Shown one piece after another: positions 1 through 4,176 of a stretch of 9,497 bases of DNA. The stretch lies in the NCBI GenBank assembly GCA_003601785.1, contig PIYA01000026.1:1-9497 (forward strand), in the 5' to 3' direction. Numbering within the stretch: the stretch's first letter is position 1; each line of letters opens with the position of its first letter. The notes under the pieces were generated by a model. The model was given only the letters and a program-made list of their open reading frames with translations. It ran no database searches and was not told the DNA's origin. The DNA is from Candidatus Bathyarchaeota archaeon. GTDB taxonomy: Archaea > Thermoproteota > Bathyarchaeia > Bathyarchaeales > Bathycorpusculaceae. The position numbers were made by a program, and so were the translations under genes.

Positions 1-262
1 TTTCAGGTGGGATTGGACCTTGAATCCAACGTTTCGGAATGTGGTCTAAATCTATTAGTAACCCGCGGATTTCAATTCTTTTCGTGTATTCGTAACTTGA
101 GCTACCATCATCCAGCGTTAACAAGTCAATATCACTTGAGGGCGTGGCGTCGCCTCGACTCCAGCTTCCGAACAATCCAACACCATAAACGTTTTCTTTA
201 ACTCTCATCTCTTTAACAATTCTCTCTAACGTTCTCCGAATTTTCTCTGGAAGCCTCATCAT
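1..262 (-). CDS. MNT-type nucleotidyltransferase, N-terminal part (runs off left edge)
   Basis: Reading the minus strand from the ATG at 262 gives 87 codons without a stop up to the window edge, so the C-terminus is missing. The translation contains GLFGSWSRGD at about residues 29-38 followed by SSDIDLL at 42-48. This is the GS-x2-RG...SDxD signature of DNA polymerase beta-type nucleotidyltransferases (MNT/KNTase superfamily), with D44 and D46 as the likely metal-binding pair and D71 or D73 in LLIDLDHIP as a candidate third carboxylate. Family members transfer a nucleotide to a protein, RNA or small molecule. Many small archaeal ones are paired with HEPN proteins in toxin-antitoxin modules, but no partner can be seen here. 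ATG at 262 is preferred because AGGAG lies about ten bases upstream; a second ATG follows directly at 259. The fold call is firm, the substrate is unknown. Confidence 0.85.
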   Translation of the reverse strand, partial: MMRLPEKIRRTLERIVKEMRVKENVYGVGLFGSWSRGDATPSSDIDLLTLDDGSSSYEYTKRIEIRGLLIDLDHIPKRWIQGPIPPE

Positions 263-271
263 GTAAGCACA

Positions 272-327
272 TTCTCCTCTTATAGTAAATAAACAGCAGA
301 TATTTTAGATGTCTCCTTTAAATTTTA
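272..327 (-). promoter_or_regulatory. Probable SD and TATA-like element for the nucleotidyltransferase
   Basis: On the minus strand, AGAGGAGAA (272-280) lies about ten bases before the ATG at 262 and is a good Shine-Dalgarno sequence. Further upstream, AAAATTTAAAG (about 317-327) is an A/T-rich TATA-like box that would place transcription start near 290-297, giving a leader of about 30 bases. The SD is well supported and the TATA assignment is weak. The same stretch holds two direct copies of ATTTTAG (302-308 and 322-328) exactly 20 bases apart, and an inverted pair TTTAGA (304-309)/TCTAAA (329-334). Either could be chance in AT-rich DNA. Confidence 0.45.
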
Positions 328-412
328 GTCTAAAGTTTTGGTAAGAAGCAACGATTGTTATGGAACGTAAGTATTCAGAATTTTTGAGTTAAATATTATT
401 GATTAAACCGTA

Positions 413-428
413 AACTTTATATATTAAA
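413..428 (+). promoter_or_regulatory. TATA box for tfb
   Basis: TTTATATATT at 416-425, preceded by AAAC, matches the archaeal TATA consensus closely and stands in an AT-rich stretch just before an abrupt switch to G/C-rich sequence at about 448. Transcription would be expected to start about 25 bases downstream, near 445-450, which leaves a leader of about 90-95 bases before the tfb start at 540. The position is inferred from the motif only. Confidence 0.65.
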
Positions 429-445
429 ATATTTCATCTGATTAG

Positions 446-539
446 TTACGCGGGGCCGGATGGACTGTTTCTATCTTGAACACGGATGAAGAGCATGAAA
501 GGTGACGGTTCTACCGCAATCCATTGGAGAAAATAGAAA
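446..539 (+). other. tfb 5' leader with two tiny overlapping reading frames and a possible SD-masking stem
   Basis: This stretch between the TATA box and the tfb start is clearly richer in G/C than its surroundings. It holds a nine-codon frame (ATG 460-462, TGA 487-489) overlapping in ATGA fashion with a sixteen-codon frame (ATG 486-488, TAG 534-536) that ends three bases before the tfb ATG. Neither mini-frame has a convincing SD. ATGGA (460-464) is perfectly complementary to TCCAT (520-524), and the pairing can continue through a G-U pair and a bulge with CC 456-457 against GG 526-527. Those last two bases belong to the tfb SD (GGAG, 526-529, ten bases before the ATG). A small hairpin CGGT-TCT-ACCG (506-516) sits inside. 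The leader could therefore be a structured control element; function is inference. Confidence 0.4.
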
Positions 540-1475
540 ATGGTTAAGAAAAGCAAAACTCGTGTACGACTAATAGATAAGTGTCCAGAGTGTGGCAGTA
601 CAAACCTTATTCATGATTATGATACAGGGGAAACCGTTTGCGGTGATTGTGGACTTGTCATATCTGAACAGATGATGGACAAGGGACCTGAATGGCGCGC
701 TTTCACCCAGGAGGAGAAAGCTTCAAGAAGCCGTGTGGGAGTGCCTACATCTTATTCGGTTCACGACAAGGGATTGTCAACAGCTATAAGCCAGGTGGAC
801 AGGGATGCTTTTGGAAGGAAGCTTCCGCTTTCCACGCGTTTGCAGATGTGGCGTTTGAGGAAGTGGCAGATACGCTCAAGGGTGCATTCATCAATAGACA
901 GAAACCTCGCACAAGCCATGGCGGAACTCGACAGACTCTCAGACAAAGTGTACATCCCGCCGCCAATCAAAGAAAAGGCAGCTGTGATCTACCGCAAAGC
1001 CTTGGACAAGGGCTTGGTCCGAGGCAGGTCCATTGCAGCTATAGCGGCTGCTGCGCTTTATGCAGCTTGCCGTGGGAGTGGGACTCCTAGGACTCTTCGT
1101 GAGATTGCGGAGGCGAGCTTGGTTGAGAAGAAGGATGTTGCCCGTTGCTACAGGCTTTTGCTCCGTGAACTTGATGTGCAGATGCCTATAGCTGACCCGC
1201 TTACATACGTTTCAAAGATTGCTGAGAGAACGGGAATCTCGGGTAAAACTCAAGGACTAGCCATACAGATTCTCCGTGAAGCCAGAAGAAAAAGGGCTGC
1301 TGCTGGTAAGGACCCTATGGGTTTGGCTGCTGCGGCACTGTACATTGCTTGTTTAAAGAACAATGAGAAGAAGACGCAGAAGGACATTGCAGAAGCCGCG
1401 GGAGTAACCGAAGTCACCGTTAGAAACCGTTACAAAACCTTGAAGGAACAGTTAAAGCTGAAACTGCCAGACTAG
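540..1475 (+). CDS. tfb: Transcription initiation factor B (TFB, TFIIB homologue)
   Basis: The 311-residue product has the full archaeal TFB architecture and a normal length. An N-terminal zinc ribbon uses C15, C18, C34 and C37 (CPECG...CGDCG) and recruits RNA polymerase. Residues about 45-105 form the B-reader/linker, with EWRAF, GVPTSYSVHDKGLST and RLRKWQ. Two cyclin-like core repeats follow (about 113-205 and 210-305), each with the alanine-rich AAAALY(A/I)AC helix, which bind the TBP-TATA complex and the BRE. TVRNRYKTL near the C-terminus is the recognition-helix region of the second repeat. The ATG at 540 is chosen because GGAG lies ten bases upstream. The gene is monocistronic behind a strong TATA box and has a long leader. 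Its TAG stop overlaps the stop of the convergent zinc-ribbon gene. Whether the genome holds further TFB paralogues cannot be seen here. Confidence 0.98.
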   Translation: MVKKSKTRVRLIDKCPECGSTNLIHDYDTGETVCGDCGLVISEQMMDKGPEWRAFTQEEKASRSRVGVPTSYSVHDKGLSTAISQVDRDAFGRKLPLSTRLQMWRLRKWQIRSRVHSSIDRNLAQAMAELDRLSDKVYIPPPIKEKAAVIYRKALDKGLVRGRSIAAIAAAALYAACRGSGTPRTLREIAEASLVEKKDVARCYRLLLRELDVQMPIADPLTYVSKIAERTGISGKTQGLAIQILREARRKRAAAGKDPMGLAAAALYIACLKNNEKKTQKDIAEAAGVTEVTVRNRYKTLKEQLKLKLPD

Positions 1476-1687
1476 CTGGTTTTAGTTTTCTCTTCTTTTT
1501 CAAGTTCCATAACTATTGGACCGACGTATCCGCAGTCTTCGCACACGTACTTCTTCGGGGTTAACCAATAATCAAAACCGCTTGACAGGTGGATGTTCGG
1601 GCTTCCACAGCGTGGACAGTAAATTTTTGCGGGTTTCCGTCTTTTTAACGTCTTGAGTACTTCTTTTATGTTTTGCGTTATTTTCAT
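1472..1687 (-). CDS. Small zinc-ribbon protein of unknown function
   Basis: The 71-residue product has a basic N-terminal helix (about residues 4-21, VLKTLKRRKPAK), then a single zinc ribbon with CPRCGSPN at about 24-31 and CEDCGYVG at about 49-56. It ends in an acidic/lysine-rich tail (MELEKEEKTKTS). The spacing between the cysteine pairs (21 residues) and the G-Y after the last pair are typical of nucleic-acid or protein-binding archaeal zinc ribbons. I do not recognise a named family. The start at 1687 is supported by AAGGA about seven bases upstream. It lies 26 bases behind the aIF1 stop on the same strand, so co-transcription with aIF1 is likely. Its TAG stop shares the palindrome CTAG (1472-1475) with the convergent tfb stop. 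A role in translation or transcription is only an inference from this company. Confidence 0.85.
   Translation of the reverse strand: MKITQNIKEVLKTLKRRKPAKIYCPRCGSPNIHLSSGFDYWLTPKKYVCEDCGYVGPIVMELEKEEKTKTS
1480..1500 (+). terminator. T-rich terminator tract for tfb, inside the convergent gene
   Basis: Directly after the tfb stop the plus strand reads TTTTAGTTTTC followed by TCTTCTTTTT (1480-1500), three closely spaced T-runs of the kind used in factor-light archaeal termination. The tract lies inside the 3' end of the oppositely oriented zinc-ribbon gene, where it encodes its lysine/glutamate-rich tail, so a tfb transcript ending here would be antisense to that gene for some tens of bases. 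An imperfect dyad CCAG-N5-CTGG (1467-1479) is centred on the two stop codons. Confidence 0.5.
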
Positions 1688-1713
1688 AGGCTTTCCTTCT
1701 GTTTTATGCGGTT

Positions 1714-2022
1714 TTATTGGAGTTCAATGTTCTGCTCTGGATATCCAAGCTTTATCAGGTATTGTCGAACCTTTTCACGTTGGTCGCCTTGGAGCACTAT
1801 CTGACCGTTTTTAGCTGTTCCTCCGCATGCACAGAAACTTTTAAGTTTGTGGGATAAACCCACTAAATCCGTGTCTTTGTTGTTTAAGCCGTCCACTATC
1901 GTTGTTGGTCTGCCAAACTTGCGTGTTTCAAGTCTTATGCGAATTCTTTGTTGTTCTTTCCCGATTTCACCGCACACGCACAAGTCTTTGGGAAGCCCGC
2001 ATATTGGACAAATGTCAGCCAT
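1714..2022 (-). CDS. sui1: Translation initiation factor aIF1 (SUI1/eIF1 family)
   Basis: The product is 102 residues when started at the ATG at 2022, the usual size for archaeal aIF1. The N-terminus carries a cysteine cluster (CPICGLPKDLCVCGE; C5, C8, C15, C17), a common archaeal addition that can bind zinc. The SUI1 fold follows (about 24-100) with KFGRPTTIVDGL, the LK-x2-CACGGT segment (59-69), and GDQREKVRQYL. aIF1 binds the small ribosomal subunit near the P site and helps discriminate the correct start codon. An in-frame ATG at 2067 exists, but the TATA box (2051-2060) lies inside that extension, so transcription should start after it. The 2022 start would have a leader of only a few bases, which fits the lack of an SD. 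It is followed by the zinc-ribbon gene in a likely operon. Confidence 0.95.
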   Translation of the reverse strand: MADICPICGLPKDLCVCGEIGKEQQRIRIRLETRKFGRPTTIVDGLNNKDTDLVGLSHKLKSFCACGGTAKNGQIVLQGDQREKVRQYLIKLGYPEQNIELQ

Positions 2023-2050
2023 GATACTCAAACTATCAATGAGTATGGCG

Positions 2051-2065
2051 GTATATAAAATTTTC
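2051..2065 (-). promoter_or_regulatory. TATA box and BRE for the aIF1 operon
   Basis: On the minus strand the sequence GAAAA-TTTTATATAC reads as a purine-rich BRE (2061-2065) followed by a strong TATA box (2051-2060). The expected transcription start is about 2028-2032, giving a nearly leaderless message for the ATG at 2022. This decides against the longer aIF1 reading frame. TATATAAAA on the plus strand is the same DNA, so it could also serve the divergent gene, but BRE polarity favours the minus direction. Confidence 0.65.
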
Positions 2066-2076
2066 AAATTTATCCT

Positions 2077-2086
2077 CTATATTTAA
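2077..2086 (+). promoter_or_regulatory. TATA-like element for the dehydrogenase gene
   Basis: CTATATTTAA (2077-2086) is an archaeal TATA-like sequence about 50 bases before the preferred dehydrogenase start at 2133. It predicts transcription start near 2105-2112 and a leader of about 20-28 bases. The alternative is use of the 2051-2060 box in the plus direction, which would give a nearly leaderless message starting at the ATG at 2088. The two divergent promoters lie within about 35 bases of each other. Confidence 0.4.
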
Positions 2087-2132
2087 GATGTTAAGAGAAA
2101 GCTTTAATGGTGAAGTTTTCTTTTCATCGGTT

Positions 2133-3278
2133 ATGAAAGCACTTGTATTGGGTTGTGGAAAAATAGGTCCTGTTGCGGCTAAGGATTTAGCTGAAAGCAT
2201 GGGTTCGATTGAAGTTGTTGTCGCTGACAAAGACGGAAAAAAGGCTGAGAAGGTTTCTGAAGAGATAGGGAGAGATAATGTTTCATGGGTTCAACTTGAC
2301 ATTTTGAACAGCAGAGAATCAGTCAATGCCTTAAAAGATTATGATTTAGTGCTTGGATTTTTACCCGGAAGCATTGGTTACCACCTTGTTAAGACATGTG
2401 TTGACGCTGGAAAAGACTTGGTTGATGTTTCTTTCATGTCTGAGAACCCTTTAGGACTAAACGATGAAGCATTAAAGGCTAACGTAACGGTAATCCCTGA
2501 CTGTGGCTTGGCCCCTGGAATCAGCAACGTTCTCGTCGGACATGCTGTGGAAAAACTTGATAGGGTGCAACATGTACATATAATGGTTGGTGGGCTTCCA
2601 GAAGAACCAGTTCCGCCTTTAGGCTACATAATCACGTGGTCCCCGGAAAGCCTTATTGATGAGTATACGAGGAAAGCGAGGATTGTCAGAAAGGGTGAAA
2701 TAGTAGAGGTGGAAGCTTTAAGCGGTTTGGAACCTGTTGATTTTCCAGACGTTGGAAGGCTTGAGGCTTTTTACACCGATGGGCTTAGAACGTTGTTGTA
2801 CACTATAAGAAATGTTGAGGATATGTGGGAGAAGACGCTTAGGTATCCAGGGCATGCTGAAAAAGTAATGTTGCTCAAGGATTTAGGGTTTTTTGATGAA
2901 AAACCAGTCAGTGTAGATGGTTTAAATGTACCGCCGAGAAAACTCACCGCTAAGCTTTTTGAACAAAAACTCTGGAAACCAAAAGTCAAGGATATTGTAG
3001 TGTTAAGGGTTGAGGTTTCAGGATTTCGAAATAACGAGCGGATTCGTTACGTCTACCACCTGTTAGACCGTTACGACGAAAAAAATGGGATAACAGCCAT
3101 GGCTAGAACAACCGCTTATCCAGCCTCAATCATCGCACAGCTAATGCTTAAAAAAGCTGTTGAGGAAAAGGGTGTTCTTCCTCCAGAAAAAATAGGCATG
3201 AAGGATGAGCTTTTCACGGCGTTTTTAAGCGAGCTGGAAAAGCGTGGAATATACGTTAAGGAAGAGATTGTGGCTTAG
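2133..3278 (+). CDS. Saccharopine dehydrogenase-like / lysine 6-dehydrogenase-like oxidoreductase
   Basis: From the ATG at 2133 the product is 381 residues. It opens with a Rossmann strand MKALVLGCGKIG (GxGxxG at 7-12), and an acidic residue at the end of strand two (VVVADKD, D32) favours NAD over NADP. The conserved segment PDCGLAPGISN (122-132) and the EAFYTDGLRTLLYT block (211-224) are hallmarks of the saccharopine dehydrogenase/LYS9 superfamily (COG1748). The length and single-enzyme layout resemble lysine 6-dehydrogenases more than the longer saccharopine reductases. Likely chemistry is NAD(P)-dependent oxidation or reduction at the C-N bond of an amino-acid derivative in the cytoplasm. 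No neighbouring lysine or polyamine gene identifies the substrate. An in-frame ATG at 2088 would add 15 residues; 2133 is preferred because the Rossmann strand begins there, though no good SD is present. The TAG stop is one base from the convergent ABC ATPase stop. Confidence 0.85.
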   Translation: MKALVLGCGKIGPVAAKDLAESMGSIEVVVADKDGKKAEKVSEEIGRDNVSWVQLDILNSRESVNALKDYDLVLGFLPGSIGYHLVKTCVDAGKDLVDVSFMSENPLGLNDEALKANVTVIPDCGLAPGISNVLVGHAVEKLDRVQHVHIMVGGLPEEPVPPLGYIITWSPESLIDEYTRKARIVRKGEIVEVEALSGLEPVDFPDVGRLEAFYTDGLRTLLYTIRNVEDMWEKTLRYPGHAEKVMLLKDLGFFDEKPVSVDGLNVPPRKLTAKLFEQKLWKPKVKDIVVLRVEVSGFRNNERIRYVYHLLDRYDEKNGITAMARTTAYPASIIAQLMLKKAVEEKGVLPPEKIGMKDELFTAFLSELEKRGIYVKEEIVA

Positions 3279-3279
3279 A

Positions 3280-4176
3280 CTATGTCACTATGCCCATTCT
3301 ATGCAATTCTTCACGAAGGCTATCTCTAACTTGCTTGAGCCTCTGTCTTTTTTCCACGTACTCGTCTCCACTGATTTTTCCAGTTTTGAAATCTTCGTCT
3401 AGCTGAAGCAGTTCTTCCTCTATTTCGGTTATTCTTGCTCTTATCTGATCTATGTAAGAAACGGCTTTCTCCTCGGCGATGGCTTCCGTTGGAGTTAGAG
3501 CCATCTTTATCACCCCGTCTTCAATGCGTAATATTCTGTCCGCCGCCCTTGCAACGCTTGAATCATGAGTCACCATGATTATCGTCTTGCCAAGCTCCCT
3601 GTTAACCTTTACTAGATAATCCACCACAATCTTTGAGTTAACAGTGTCCAGTTCACCTGTTGGTTCATCCGCCAAAATTACTGGAGCGTCGTTCGCTAGT
3701 GCAACTGCTATGGCTACACGTTGTTGTTCTCCGCCGCTTAACTCTTCTGGTTTGTGGTTAGCGCGTTCTGTTAATCCTATTATTTCGAGAAGCTCTTCTA
3801 CCCGCTCTTTTCTCTTTTTCCTTGAAACACCTAAAGCAATCATTGGAAGTTCAATGTTTTCAGCCGCTGTCAGTGTTGGAATGAGGTTTAGCGTTTGGAA
3901 TATGTGACCAACGGTTTTTCTGCGGTACTCAACAAGCTGTGATGTTGACAACGCTGTTACTTCCGTGTTTCCAACGTGAACTATGCCTGCTGTAGCTTGG
4001 TCTAAACCGCCTATGATGTTAAGCAGCGTGGTTTTTCCGCTTCCGCTTGGACCTATTATGGATATCATTTCGCCTGCTCCGACGTCCATGCTTAGACCTC
4101 TTAAGGCTTGGACCTCAACCTTGCCTAGACGATAGACTTTGATTAGGTCTCTAACTTTCACGTCTAAACCTTTCAT
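3280..4176 (-). CDS. ABC transporter ATPase of the MacB/LolD type with C-terminal extension
   Basis: The 298-residue protein has all ABC ATPase motifs: Walker A GPSGSGKT (42-49), Q-loop FQ (Q94), signature LSGGEQQR (146-153), Walker B VILADE (166-171), D-loop GELD (174-177) and switch histidine H204. The closeness to the LolD/MacB/FtsE subgroup (RRKTVGHIFQ, LADEPTGELD) agrees with the FtsX-type permease encoded just upstream. About 75 residues beyond the usual end (225-298) form a charged, probably coiled-coil tail with the segment LDEDFKTGKISGDEYVEKR, which resembles a SHOCT-like short C-terminal module. The start ATG overlaps the permease TGA as ATGA (4173-4176), implying translational coupling and a 1:1 complex. 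It powers conformational change of the permease at the cytoplasmic face; the substrate is unknown. Confidence 0.93.
   Translation of the reverse strand: MKGLDVKVRDLIKVYRLGKVEVQALRGLSMDVGAGEMISIIGPSGSGKTTLLNIIGGLDQATAGIVHVGNTEVTALSTSQLVEYRRKTVGHIFQTLNLIPTLTAAENIELPMIALGVSRKKRKERVEELLEIIGLTERANHKPEELSGGEQQRVAIAVALANDAPVILADEPTGELDTVNSKIVVDYLVKVNRELGKTIIMVTHDSSVARAADRILRIEDGVIKMALTPTEAIAEEKAVSYIDQIRARITEIEEELLQLDEDFKTGKISGDEYVEKRQRLKQVRDSLREELHRMGIVT

Noticed and set aside
446..530. The G/C-rich tfb leader as a tRNA or C/D-box RNA gene
   Set aside because: GGTTCTACC looks loosely like a T-arm, but no matching acceptor stem or anticodon arm can be built, and no RUGAUGA/CUGA pair with usual spacing is present.
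692..1090. 132-residue plus-strand open frame inside tfb
   Set aside because: Out-of-frame shadow of the TFB linker and first cyclin repeat, with no family resemblance.
486..1475. TAG read-through (pyrrolysine) joining the 16-codon mini-frame to TFB
   Set aside because: The frames are in phase across TAG 534-536, but TAG is the ordinary stop of four other genes in the window (1475, 1472, 3278, 3280 ends), and TFB starts with its own SD and a normal N-terminus.
2023..2067. Longer aIF1 starting at the ATG at 2067
   Set aside because: The 15-residue extension contains the TATA box and has no similarity to aIF1 N-termini, which begin just before the first CxxC.
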